NCBI RefSeq assembly: GCF_000820105.1
Contig: NZ_CDDB01000040.1
Coordinates: 1 to 64,000, forward strand
Length of the DNA: 64,000 nucleotides
Direction of reading: 5' to 3'
DNA from: Aeromonas schubertii
Lineage (GTDB): Bacteria > Pseudomonadota > Gammaproteobacteria > Enterobacterales > Aeromonadaceae
The translations under genes were made by a program, and so were the position numbers. Within the stretch, counting starts at the first letter, position 1; each line of letters opens with the position of its first letter. The notes under the pieces are model-generated. The model had not been told where the DNA came from, did no database searches, and saw only the letters and a program-made list of their open reading frames with translations. Shown piece by piece: positions 1-7,735 of this stretch.

Positions 1-647
1 ACCTGGGGAGTCTCCATGCGGCAATCCGGGCTCACCGTCATGGGGCCATAGCTGCTGCCCGGGCTGAAGTCATAGCGCCCGCTCTTCTGGTTACCGCCAT
101 AGCCTCTGGCCTCCTGGCGGGTGAGCCCCTCCCATCGATCCAGCACCTCGCCACTGTGGGCGTCGATCAGGGTGAAGGGGCGGGCCAGCCCATCGCCGCT
201 CGGATAGAGGAAATCCACCAGATAGGCCAGACGTGCCTTCTGCTCCCCATCGAGGGTGATCAGGAGGCGGGCGTTGGCGGCATCGCCGCCGGCGACACCC
301 TGCTCGGCCTCGGCGATGTCGATGGCCTCTCGCTCACCGAGGGTGGGGGTGGTCGAGTCGATATCCTCGCCGATGGCGGTGACCACCTTCCCTTCCCGCG
401 CCAGCAGCACCCCCTTGCCCGAGCCCTGAACGATGGAGTGGCCGTAGACGGGGATCCCTTGATAGAGCTGCTGCTGCCGGCTCCAGGTCTGGTCGCCGAT
501 GGTGAGCCTCTGCTCCTCGCGAAAGGCGAGGGAATCCTTGCCCGTTGGAGCAGCGAAGGGGGTGATAGCCAGGTCGGCGATGTCGATCAGGTCGGCCGCC
601 ATCGAGGGGAGTGACAGCAGCAGGACGCCGCAGGGGAAATATTTCAT
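1..647 (-). CDS. Elastase-type zinc metalloprotease precursor (thermolysin family M4), 5' part only
   Basis: The gene runs off the left edge of the window; about 215 N-terminal residues are present. It starts with a signal peptide (MKYFPCGVLLLSLPSMAA) and continues into the FTP-type propeptide typical of secreted M4 proteases. Segments such as VYGHSIVQGSG, then GGNQKSGRYDF and YGPMTVSPDC near the propeptide/mature junction, recall Aeromonas elastase (AhyB) and vibriolysin. The propeptide acts as intramolecular chaperone and inhibitor, and the mature enzyme is exported and secreted. The zinc motif HExxH lies outside the window and cannot be checked. The start at 647 is the first ATG ahead of the signal peptide. 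Upstream is a long non-coding stretch that should carry the promoter. Confidence 0.88.
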   Translation of the reverse strand, partial: MKYFPCGVLLLSLPSMAADLIDIADLAITPFAAPTGKDSLAFREEQRLTIGDQTWSRQQQLYQGIPVYGHSIVQGSGKGVLLAREGKVVTAIGEDIDSTTPTLGEREAIDIAEAEQGVAGGDAANARLLITLDGEQKARLAYLVDFLYPSGDGLARPFTLIDAHSGEVLDRWEGLTRQEARGYGGNQKSGRYDFSPGSSYGPMTVSPDCRMETPQ

Positions 648-1260
648 GACCGGTTCCTTATGGTTTGGCACGCATATCCACAGGCAGGAAGGGCCTGCGA
701 TGTCGTGGCCGGAATAGACGATACTGGAAACAGAGCGGGTTGCTTATCGGTGACCGACAGCCATATCCCCGCACCTGGTAAAGGGTATTGCCATCGTGAG
801 GCGTGGTAAGTTGAAAGGTGTGTCAATTGACATCGGTAACCCCATGAAATAACAGGGATTGATGAATTGGTGATTAGCTGTTCCTTATATGAACTTACTG
901 CTTTTATTGTTATTTTTTGCGCTCTGCTCCAGCCCCCTTCGGGCTTGGTTTATTCCCTTTTTATTATTCCAGTGGCATCAGGTCTGACCATTGAGGTGGG
1001 GGCGGTTTAATGGTTCGTTTGTCATTATCTCTCCTTCACCCATCTTGATAGTTCCGCTCTAAAAGGCTTGTATTTTCGCCGGTAATATGGGGCGGTGAAT
1101 GGAAGCCCTCTTTTGGTGGTGGCCTGCGGCAACCGCTATTGGCCAACGCCGCGAAGAGGCCGCTGCGCAGGGCGGTGACGCCCATCGCTTTCTAGGTGGC
1201 ACCGTCATGTTAAGTTGAGCGGGAGCCCGATCAGGCGGGCGAGCTGCTTGGGAGATGGCG
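648..1260. other. Intergenic region, about 610 bases, no gene seen
   Basis: This separates the divergent elastase and YciI-like genes. Around 840-930 it is clearly AT-rich compared with its surroundings, which suits promoter or regulator-binding DNA for the secreted protease. A short hairpin (AGCCC-CCTTC-GGGCT) sits at 931-945, followed by a loose T-rich stretch. Short open frames here lack a convincing ribosome binding site and protein-like composition, so none is called. Confidence 0.5.
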
Positions 1261-1557
1261 ATGGCGCACTACCTGTATCGACTCACACCGGCCCGGGGCG
1301 ATCTGTTGGTCACAGGCCCAACCCCGACTGAGGCGGCCCATATCGCCGCTCACCTTGCCTATCTGGAAGCGTTGAGCCGGCGCGGTGTGGTGCGCTTGGC
1401 CGGACGGACACTGGACGAGGGGCCCGACACCTTCGGCCTGGTGATCTTCGACGCTGTCGATGAGCAAGCCGCCAGGGCCGTGATGGAGGGAGACCCGGCT
1501 GTGGTGCAGGGTGTGATGCTGGCGCGTCTGTGGCCGTTTCGCATCGCCTTGCCATAA
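1261..1557 (+). CDS. YciI family (YCII-related domain) protein
   Basis: A 98-residue single-domain protein. The N-terminal YLYRLTPAR strand, the HLAYLEAL helix and the late VVQGVMLARLWPFRIAL segment follow the ferredoxin-like YCII fold. Family members are small dimeric proteins with a conserved His/Asp pair, mostly of unknown function. I prefer the ATG at 1261 over the in-frame ATG at 1255. The sequence GGGAG ends at 1254, leaving six bases to 1261 and none to 1255, and MAHYLYRL is the usual family beginning. It is monocistronic, and the following 264 bases up to the convergent acetyltransferase hold no gene. Confidence 0.75.
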   Translation: MAHYLYRLTPARGDLLVTGPTPTEAAHIAAHLAYLEALSRRGVVRLAGRTLDEGPDTFGLVIFDAVDEQAARAVMEGDPAVVQGVMLARLWPFRIALP

Positions 1558-1821
1558 GCGACCCCGTGCGGGAAGAGGCGCCTGTCACCACACATACCTT
1601 TTTCATCGCTCGGTTCCTTAACGGGTTTATCGGGTGATGCACGGCATCACCCTGTGTCATCACGTTACCCAAACAGAGAAGAGGGTACTTATACGGATTG
1701 GGGAAAAATGACGCGATTTCCCAAAACAGGGAGCCCCCCTGGTGTCTTTGGGTGCCGAGCGGTGTCTTGTTGGCTCGCCGGGGGCTATGGTGTCCCTCCC
1801 TTTGGCCGGGGCAGCGACCGG

Positions 1822-2235
1822 CTAAACCAACTCCTCGGCGCTGGCGATAGTCCAGGCGCTGGAATGGGCGCTAAAGCCTAGCTTGGGGTAATACCCGGTG
1901 GCCTGGGGGGCGGCAAGCAGGATCAGCTTGCACCCCTGATGCAGCGCCTCGAGGGTGTGGCGGATCAGCGCCTTGCCGATGCCTCTTGTCTGCATCTCAT
2001 CGGCGACCGCCAGATCCGACAGGTAGCAGCAGTAGTGAAAGTCCGTCACCGAGCGGGCCACCCCCACCAGCTCTTCTCCCGACCAGGCGGTGACCAGCAG
2101 ATCGGCGTGCTCCAGCATGCCGGCTATGGTGGCCGCATTCTCGATAGGGCGCCTGGCCCCCAGGCTGGTGCGTTTGAGCAAGGCGACAAACTGCTCGGCC
2201 GTGACGGGGTGGTTGATACGGTAGTCAATATCCAT
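1822..2235 (-). CDS. GNAT family N-acetyltransferase
   Basis: A 137-residue acetyltransferase of the GNAT fold. The acetyl-CoA pyrophosphate-binding motif A is visible as LSDLAVADEMQTRGIGKALI (residues about 72-91), with RGIGKAL as the Q/RxxGxG/A signature. The C-terminal YYPKLGFSAHSSAW matches motif B, where a Tyr often serves as general acid. Enzymes of this size acetylate small amines, peptides or ribosomal proteins, but the substrate here cannot be inferred. It is transcribed alone on the minus strand, and nothing in the context suggests a pathway. Confidence 0.85.
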   Translation of the reverse strand: MDIDYRINHPVTAEQFVALLKRTSLGARRPIENAATIAGMLEHADLLVTAWSGEELVGVARSVTDFHYCCYLSDLAVADEMQTRGIGKALIRHTLEALHQGCKLILLAAPQATGYYPKLGFSAHSSAWTIASAEELV

Positions 2236-2339
2236 GATGTGGGCTCATCCGTGATGGGGTAACAGAAGGGTGATATGCCCACTCTTTGCACCAAAAGGCA
2301 AGAGGGAGGCCGCGCCGCTAAGGGGCGAAGAGTGGAGCC

Positions 2340-2570
2340 CCCTTCAGTCCGCCGAGGGGAGGGTACTGTGTCAGAAGCGCTCAGTAGCGGCTTCAATGCA
2401 TCAAGTCTTAGCAAGGGCATCAGCGGGGCAGGGTATTGGCTCCCCTTTCAATCCGCCGAGGTGAGGGCGCAAGGTCAGGGACGATCAGTGGCTACATCAA
2501 TGCATCCCGTATCGGTAAGAGTATCCGTGGGGCAGGGTATTGGTTCCCCCTCTGATTCGCCGAGTTGAAG
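2340..2570. repeat. Degenerate direct repeat, period about 104 bases
   Basis: Two diverged units can be aligned by eye. TCAATGCATC recurs at 2393 and 2497; GGGGCAGGGTATTGG recurs at about 2426 and 2530; TCCGCCGAGG recurs at 2347 and 2452. An additional partial unit begins near 2344. Copies differ by scattered substitutions and small gaps, and no convincing gene covers them. The unit resembles neither an insertion sequence end nor a CRISPR repeat. Confidence 0.6.
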
Positions 2571-2714
2571 CCATCAGGCCAGGTCGCGAGACAGGGATGT
2601 CGAGCGAGGGGCGGCGGTCCAAGGATGGACCGTCGGCGCGTGCCGTCGGCCTGATGGCTGAGGCGAGGGTACTCGACGAAGGAGAGCGAATCAGCGGGGG
2701 TGGCCTTTCTTTTG

Positions 2715-2748
2715 GTGACTTTTCTTTGGCTACGCAAAGAAAAGTCAC
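2715..2748. repeat. Perfect 14-base inverted repeat
   Basis: GTGACTTTTCTTTG at 2715-2728 is followed, after a six-base spacer, by its exact reverse complement at 2735-2748. Palindromes of this GTGACTTTTCTTTGG / AAAGAAAAGTCAC type occur as dispersed repeats in gammaproteobacterial genomes and are often mis-annotated as short proteins. Here it sits between the direct repeats and a GC-rich palindrome array, so this gap looks like a hotspot of intergenic repeat elements. Confidence 0.8.
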
Positions 2749-2754
2749 TCGCCA

Positions 2755-2960
2755 CAGCCCGCAGGGCGGGCGAACCCCTTTCGAGGGCAGCGCCCTCGCA
2801 TGCAGGGTGCCCGTCGTAGGCAAGGAGCTCGACCGAGCTCCCCCTGGTGGGCGGGCGAACCCCCTATGCGGCGCAGCCGCATCAAAGGGCATGCCACAGG
2901 CAAGGAGCTTGGCCGAGCGCCTCCCGTGTTCGGCGTAGCCGCAAATGCCCAAGGCGCAGA
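2755..2960. repeat. GC-rich palindrome array with two tandem units
   Basis: GGGCGAACCCC at about 2767 and 2851 begins two related units of about 84 bases, each carrying small palindromes. Examples are CGAGGGCAGCGCCCTCG near 2780, GAGCTCGACCGAGCTC near 2826 and ATGCGGCGCAGCCGCAT near 2866. GGCAAGGAGCT also recurs in both units. The structure resembles REP/BIME-type elements, but no REP transposase is in the window. Confidence 0.6.
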
Positions 2961-2962
2961 AA

Positions 2963-2990
2963 TAAAAAGGCGCGGTCGATACCGCGCCTC
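2963..2990 (-). terminator. Rho-independent terminator of the tubulin-like gene
   Basis: Stem AGGCGCGGT / ACCGCGCCT with a short loop. On the minus strand it is followed by a T-run (AAAAA at 2964-2968 on the plus strand). It lies 18 bases past the stop of the gene ending at 3008. Confidence 0.8.
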
Positions 2991-3007
2991 CTGGGTCAAG
3001 GCGTCGT

Positions 3008-5101
3008 TCAGGCGCCACTCTTTCTCGGGTTGAGGGAGAGGATCCGGGTCTTGCTGACCTTGTGGCGGTAGATCTCGCGCAGATAGAGGACCGCCTTCTT
3101 GACGCATTCGCGGCTGAGGCGAATGTCGTTGATGGAGACATACTTCTCCTTCTCGCGAATCAGCTCCCGGTACTTCTTCTCGTACATGGGTTTGATGGCG
3201 TACCAGTTGGTGTCGAGGATCTTGGCCGGGTTCTCGAACTCGTTGAGCATGTCGTCCAGCGCTTCGGCATCCCACTGGTCATCCTGGATCAGATCGAGGA
3301 TCGCCTTGTCGAGGTGATCGTCGAAGCGGTAGTGATCCCGGGCGAAGCAGCGCTTGATAAAGGCGACGATCAGGGTAAGGAAGTCATCGCTCAGGCAGGG
3401 GCTCTTGACGATCAGGGTGGTCAGGGAGATGTTGGCCGAGGCACCGATCACCAGGGCGTAGCGCTTGAGGGTGGTGTTGGGGAAGAGCCCGTTGAGATGA
3501 GACTTGAGCCGGTTGAGATCCACGTAGGAGAGCTTGTACTCCTTGGGCAGGGAGATGATCGAGACGATGGAGGAGCAGTTCTTGAAGAAGTGCAGATCGT
3601 TGAGGCGGGTCGGGTTGTGACCGCTTTGCACATAGTCGTCCAGATACTCCTGATAGTGCTCCGCCTCGATGGGGAGCAGGCTGATCCCCTCGATGGCCTG
3701 GGTGGTCTTGTTGAAGTGGGGCAGCTGGATGGAGCGGGTGAAGAGATCGTCCACGTTCAGCCCCCCCTCCCGGTCGAACAGCCCCTCCTCGGGGGAGACC
3801 GACTCCGCATAGGCGACGGCGACCGGCCCGGCCAGGCTCATGAAGAGGTCGTTGGCATCGAGGCGGATGGTCTCGCTGATGTCGATGCCGGCGCGGCGGA
3901 AATAGTTCTCGTCGTAGTCGGTGGTGACGGCCTGGGCGGTCAATATGTTGAAGATCTGCTGGGAGATGTACTGGTTGGCGTACTTCTCCATGGTGTTGAC
4001 GTCTACATGCTGGATATCCCCGTCGTCGCTCTGCTCGGCGTAGCGCATGATGTCGTTGGAGATGAGCATCATGGCGTTCCAGGGGCGGATCCGCTGCAGC
4101 ATGGTGGTATCTCCCGACACCTCGTTGTCGAAGTGATAGGAGAAGTCCCACTCCTCGGAGAGGTATTTGCACAGCAGGCGCCCGGCGTTGATATGCAGTG
4201 CCTCGGAGATCTCGATGCCCCGATCGCAGATGTTGGGCAGGATGCAGATCCCGCTGGTGAAGATGGGGTCGAACATGAAGTGCTCCCCGAGGGAGAGGGG
4301 CTCTTGCTCCTCTGACGGGGGGGAGAAGGTCTTGCTCATGTAGGAGTACTGCTGGGCCAGACCGAACTCGGAGGCCATGCCCGAGCCGGTGCCACCGCCG
4401 GCGCTGAAGATGTAGAAGTAGAGACGAGACTGGTTGGCCTTGATGCCGCACGAATCCACCAGATAGGTGTGGATGGCCTGCCACTGGGAGTTGGAGAAGT
4501 AGTGGGGGCTCTTGTTGAGGATGATCTTGGCCAGGTACTGACCGAGGATGGGGGCGTTACCGGCGCCCCCCGCATGGATCTCGGAGAGATCCATGACCCG
4601 CATCTTGGCGTAATCACGCAGAAACCCCCCCTCACCCCCGCGGTTGGAGTGGCGAATTCGACCGTCGATGTCCTTGTCGAGGTCTCCCAGCATCACCATG
4701 GGCTCGATCAGAAAGACGGGGCGGGCGCCGTGATGGGGCAGGCGCAGGTTGCGACGGATCCAGCGCACCGGGCCAAACTCCTTCTCTCGCTTGCGCTGCT
4801 CTTCGCTATTGAACTCGTTGAGGTAGAAGCTGCGCGCGTTGTAGACCAGAGAGGCCACATCCTGGGCTATGTTGGAGCCGCATCGCCCCAGGCCGACCAG
4901 GCAGACAGAAGGGAAGCTGTGAGGGGGCTGAGAGGTCTCTTCAGCGCCCCCCGGTACGGTGGGAAAGACCGCCTGGCGAAGCTGTTCGAGGTTATCGAGA
5001 ATGCGGGCGAGATCCCCTTCCGTGTAGTAGAGATAGCGGTTACCGGTCGGGGCCGGCTCGACCATGCCTTCGCCGGGCAGGTGATCGGTGTGCTCTGTCA
5101 T
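3008..5101 (-). CDS. Large tubulin/FtsZ-superfamily GTPase-like protein of unknown function
   Basis: 697 residues. The N-terminal half carries the hallmarks of the tubulin/FtsZ nucleotide-binding domain. There is a glycine-rich T1-like loop CLVGLGRCGSN (about 67-77). The tubulin signature loop FSAGGGTGSGMAS (about 232-244) follows a hydrophobic strand. A T5/T6-like LISNDIM (about 346-352) comes next, followed by a T7-like acidic loop LDANDLF (about 414-420) before a small-residue strand. About 270 further residues follow, rich in charged helices, with a very basic C-terminal tail. It is much longer than FtsZ (about 380-400) and lacks FtsZ's canonical sequence, so it is not the cell-division gene. 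Related long families are known in bacteria (FtsZ-like families, Tubulin_2), but I cannot place it in one. It is monocistronic with its own terminator. Polymerisation and GTP binding are inferred from motifs only. Confidence 0.8.
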   Translation of the reverse strand: MTEHTDHLPGEGMVEPAPTGNRYLYYTEGDLARILDNLEQLRQAVFPTVPGGAEETSQPPHSFPSVCLVGLGRCGSNIAQDVASLVYNARSFYLNEFNSEEQRKREKEFGPVRWIRRNLRLPHHGARPVFLIEPMVMLGDLDKDIDGRIRHSNRGGEGGFLRDYAKMRVMDLSEIHAGGAGNAPILGQYLAKIILNKSPHYFSNSQWQAIHTYLVDSCGIKANQSRLYFYIFSAGGGTGSGMASEFGLAQQYSYMSKTFSPPSEEQEPLSLGEHFMFDPIFTSGICILPNICDRGIEISEALHINAGRLLCKYLSEEWDFSYHFDNEVSGDTTMLQRIRPWNAMMLISNDIMRYAEQSDDGDIQHVDVNTMEKYANQYISQQIFNILTAQAVTTDYDENYFRRAGIDISETIRLDANDLFMSLAGPVAVAYAESVSPEEGLFDREGGLNVDDLFTRSIQLPHFNKTTQAIEGISLLPIEAEHYQEYLDDYVQSGHNPTRLNDLHFFKNCSSIVSIISLPKEYKLSYVDLNRLKSHLNGLFPNTTLKRYALVIGASANISLTTLIVKSPCLSDDFLTLIVAFIKRCFARDHYRFDDHLDKAILDLIQDDQWDAEALDDMLNEFENPAKILDTNWYAIKPMYEKKYRELIREKEKYVSINDIRLSRECVKKAVLYLREIYRHKVSKTRILSLNPRKSGA

Positions 5102-5220
5102 GAATTGGCGTCCTCTGCATCTGGGAGTGCATATAAATCAGCAACTTTGCGCTGCCTGTTAACCTTAGTCGAAGAATCGGGAGGACGTCGGCCCGACTCG
5201 TGACTGATCCCCAAATGCAA

Positions 5221-5242
5221 ACGGCGACCCAGGGGTCGCCGT
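5221..5242 (-). terminator. Hairpin terminator after the Na/Pi cotransporter gene
   Basis: Perfect stem ACGGCGACCC / GGGTCGCCGT 16 bases beyond the stop codon at 5258. The T-run is weak, so it could work in part as an mRNA-stabilising hairpin. Confidence 0.7.
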
Positions 5243-5257
5243 CATCTGCCACACCGT

Positions 5258-6412
5258 TTATTTGGCCAGCATCATCATCATGCCCGGCAGGGCGAAGAAG
5301 AGTCCCAGCACATAGCCCATGGCCAGCAGCTTGTTCTCGCTGCCCACCTCGGCCAGCTTCTCGGCGGCACGCACCGGCAGGTCGCGCAGGAAGGGCAAGC
5401 CATAGATAAAGAGGACGCCGAAGATGTTGAACAGCACGTGCACCAGGGCCACGGTCAGGGCCAGGTGAGCACCCTCACCCGTGATGGCGGTCGCCGCCAG
5501 CAGGGCCGTGATGGTGGTGCCGATATTGGCGCCCAGGGTGAAGGGGTAGAGCTGGCGGGTGGTGAAGACACCGCCGCCGGCCAGGGGGATCATCAGGCTG
5601 GTGGTGGTGGAGGAGGATTGCACCATGATGGTCACCAGGGCTCCGGAGGTGATACCGGCGATCGGGCCACGGCCCAGCGCCTTGTGCAGCAGCTCCTTGG
5701 CGCGGCCCACCAGCACGGAGCGCAATACCTTACCGAGCCAGGTGACGCAGCCGAGGATCAGCAGAATACCGATGGCGATGGTGGCCAGGGCCGGGCCCTT
5801 GCCGGGCAGGAAGGCGGTGATCCCGTCGATAAGATCCATGGCCGGTGCGGTCAGGGGCTTCATAAAGTCCATCCCCTTCATGGAGAGGTTGCTGCTGCCC
5901 ACCAGCAGGTTGGCGAGGGCCTCTGCGCTGTGGGAGAGCAGGCCGAAGGCGAGCTCCAGGGGCAGGAAGATGGCTACGGCCATCAGGTTGAAGAAGTCGT
6001 GCACGGTCGCGGCGGCGAAGGCGCGGCGAAACTCCTCGCGGTTGCGCACATGGCCCATGGAGACGATGGTGTTGGTGATGGTGGTGCCGAGGTTGGCACC
6101 CAGCACCATGGGGATGGCCATGGCCATGGGCAGGCCACCGGCGACCAGGCCGACGATGACCGAGGTGACCGTGCTGGACGATTGCACCAGGGCGGTGGCC
6201 AGGATACCGAGCAGCAGGGCCACGAAGGGGTTGCTGGCGAAGGCGAAGATCTGGGCGGCCCCTTCGGCGCCACCGGAGAAGCCCTTGAAGCCGTGGGAGA
6301 CGGCGGCGACGGCGACCAGGATGAGATAGACCAGGGCAATGACGCTGGCCCAGTTGAGCAGTTGGCCGTAAGAACGGTGCTGGACTTGGGACTGGGTGTG
6401 TTCGCTGTGCAT
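5258..6412 (-). CDS. Na/Pi cotransporter family protein (NptA/PNaS type)
   Basis: 384 residues, almost entirely membrane segments. The two inverted PNaS repeats are visible through the paired QSSS signatures: LVQSSSTVTSVIVGLV with a following GANLGTT near residues 75-110, and MVQSSSTTTSLMIPL with GANIGTTITA in the second half. This family couples sodium entry to inorganic phosphate transport across the inner membrane. The start at 6412 is chosen because an AAGAGG ribosome binding site precedes it and the residues before the first membrane helix then make a short hydrophilic tail. Longer in-frame extensions upstream lack such support. There is a wide gap upstream to the divergent small gene. 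Confidence 0.88.
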   Translation of the reverse strand: MHSEHTQSQVQHRSYGQLLNWASVIALVYLILVAVAAVSHGFKGFSGGAEGAAQIFAFASNPFVALLLGILATALVQSSSTVTSVIVGLVAGGLPMAMAIPMVLGANLGTTITNTIVSMGHVRNREEFRRAFAAATVHDFFNLMAVAIFLPLELAFGLLSHSAEALANLLVGSSNLSMKGMDFMKPLTAPAMDLIDGITAFLPGKGPALATIAIGILLILGCVTWLGKVLRSVLVGRAKELLHKALGRGPIAGITSGALVTIMVQSSSTTTSLMIPLAGGGVFTTRQLYPFTLGANIGTTITALLAATAITGEGAHLALTVALVHVLFNIFGVLFIYGLPFLRDLPVRAAEKLAEVGSENKLLAMGYVLGLFFALPGMMMMLAK

Positions 6413-6632
6413 TGAAGCCTCTTGGGACGGTCGGGCCGTCGGGTAGCTGAAGTCGGGCGCATTACAGCAGGGGTTTATGACGCTTTTATTACACTTTGAC
6501 GTTTTGATGATGGTTCGATGACATTTTCTGACGGCTCGACGGGGCCCCGGCTCATCCATCGCGCCGGCGGGATTGCATCCTGTCATCGCCCCCTCTAGGC
6601 TGGTGGTTTTCCTACCCTGATGGAGTCTCGCG

Positions 6633-6929
6633 ATGCGATACCTGATGATCCCTCTGCTGCTGGTGATGGGCAGTGCCCAGGCGAATCTGATTAAGCCCGA
6701 CTGTACCCTGGAGAAGGTGGCCAAAAATGGGGCGATGAATGCTGCCGTCGGGGTGAAAGGTCGCTGTGATGCAGAGGACCTGGTCGAGCAGAAGAGTGAG
6801 CAGGCCAGGAAAGAGGTGAAGGCGGTCAAGGAGGGGGCCGGGGACAAGATAGAGGCGGGGCACGAGAAGCTGGAGAAGGTCACCGACAAACCGCTTCGCT
6901 CGGCCGAAGAGGCCCTGACTCGGCAGTGA
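6633..6929 (+). CDS. Small exported protein of unknown function
   Basis: 98 residues starting with a clear signal peptide (MRYLMIPLLLVMGSAQA), so it is predicted periplasmic. Two cysteines (in KPDCTLE and GRCDAED) could form a disulfide. The second half is strongly charged and helical, with heptad-like Lys/Glu spacing from about residue 55 onward. No membrane segment or lipobox is present. I do not recognise the family. It stands alone between the divergent transporter and a convergent unknown gene, and a strong hairpin follows it. Confidence 0.7.
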   Translation: MRYLMIPLLLVMGSAQANLIKPDCTLEKVAKNGAMNAAVGVKGRCDAEDLVEQKSEQARKEVKAVKEGAGDKIEAGHEKLEKVTDKPLRSAEEALTRQ

Positions 6930-6930
6930 A

Positions 6931-6954
6931 GAGAGGGGGCTGGCTCCCCCTCTC
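6931..6954 (+). terminator. Hairpin terminator after the small exported protein gene
   Basis: Stem GAGAGGGGGC / CTCCCCCTCTC starts two bases after the stop codon. No long T-run follows. The convergent unknown gene ends 53 bases further on. Confidence 0.6.
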
Positions 6955-7006
6955 ATGACAGGGCGGCATGCGAAGCGACTCACTCTGCGAGCCGCGGCTT
7001 GCCCTG

Positions 7007-7330
7007 TCAGAAGTGATAGCGGTCTACTCCTGCCTCAATCCAGGATTTGAGCGAGCCGGGCTCCTCCTGAATCGCCGAGATGGCCTCCTCTGTGTGAGGA
7101 GTGCCGCTTGCATCGAGGGCTAAACCCATCACCTTGCCATCCTCCAGTTTCAGGTGGTAACCCAGTGGCACCTCCATCGTCAACCCGTTGCAATCGAACT
7201 CTTCACAGACCCGGGTGATCTTGACCACTTTGCGTGTGAGTGCTCCATCGTTGAAAAAGAGATAATCGACTGGCTGCCCGTCGAGCAGCTTGGTGATGTG
7301 GCGTACGGAGTCGGCGGTAAAAATAATCAT
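7007..7330 (-). CDS. Hypothetical cytoplasmic protein, 107 residues
   Basis: Acidic soluble protein with no signal peptide, membrane segment or motif that I recognise. It begins MIIFTADSVRHITKLLDGQPVD and has two cysteines in CEEFDCNG near the middle. The composition and codon use look like a real protein, and a homologous family restricted to Aeromonas or its relatives is plausible. It is monocistronic, with a long gene-free region upstream that would hold its promoter. Confidence 0.6.
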   Translation of the reverse strand: MIIFTADSVRHITKLLDGQPVDYLFFNDGALTRKVVKITRVCEEFDCNGLTMEVPLGYHLKLEDGKVMGLALDASGTPHTEEAISAIQEEPGSLKSWIEAGVDRYHF

Positions 7331-7693
7331 GATAACTAGCCTGTATCTAACAAAAACGGGTCGGCCGATCCGGGGCTCGGAAGCGGGGACCTGGGGGCGA
7401 ACATGTTGCGAGATGGTAATTAATCGGAGACTGAGGTGTCACCGTTGTGTGCATTTTTGTGGGTAAATGAGAAAGGTTCTGTTCAGGTCCTTTTTTCATC
7501 CCTGCTGGTGTCTCCAGTGTGCAACTCGGATTGCCTGTACGAGACGCCATCACCCCCGGGGGCCGGAAGAGGACAAGATAGCCGTTTATTGGACACCGGG
7601 ATGTCACCGGGCATCGTCTTTTTATGAAAAAGAGGCCGCTGCCGATATCGAGCCGTGTTGGAAAGGATCGGGGACGCCAGAGGGCGCAATGAA
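7331..7693. other. Intergenic region, about 360 bases, no gene seen
   Basis: The stretch lies between the start of the 107-residue hypothetical gene and the terminator of puuP paralogue 1. Open frames in it overlap each other on both strands and lack ribosome binding sites. I see no repeat, RNA gene or clear operator. Confidence 0.5.
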
Positions 7694-7717
7694 AACGGCG
7701 ACCAGAGGGTCGCCGTT
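7694..7717 (-). terminator. Terminator of puuP paralogue 1
   Basis: Stem AACGGCGACC / GGTCGCCGTT 18 bases after the stop codon, with AAAA on the plus strand giving a T-run on the transcribed side. Confidence 0.8.
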
Positions 7718-7735
7718 GTTATCAGAGGGAGTCCC

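Noticed and set aside
2340-2960. CRISPR array
   Set aside because: Repeats are two diverged long units and nested palindromes, without short identical repeats and unique spacers, and there are no cas genes.
3062-4315. Long open frame on the plus strand opposite the tubulin-like gene
   Set aside because: It is a GC-rich antisense shadow: composition dominated by Gly, Asp, Val and Glu and no ribosome binding site. The minus-strand protein has recognisable motifs.
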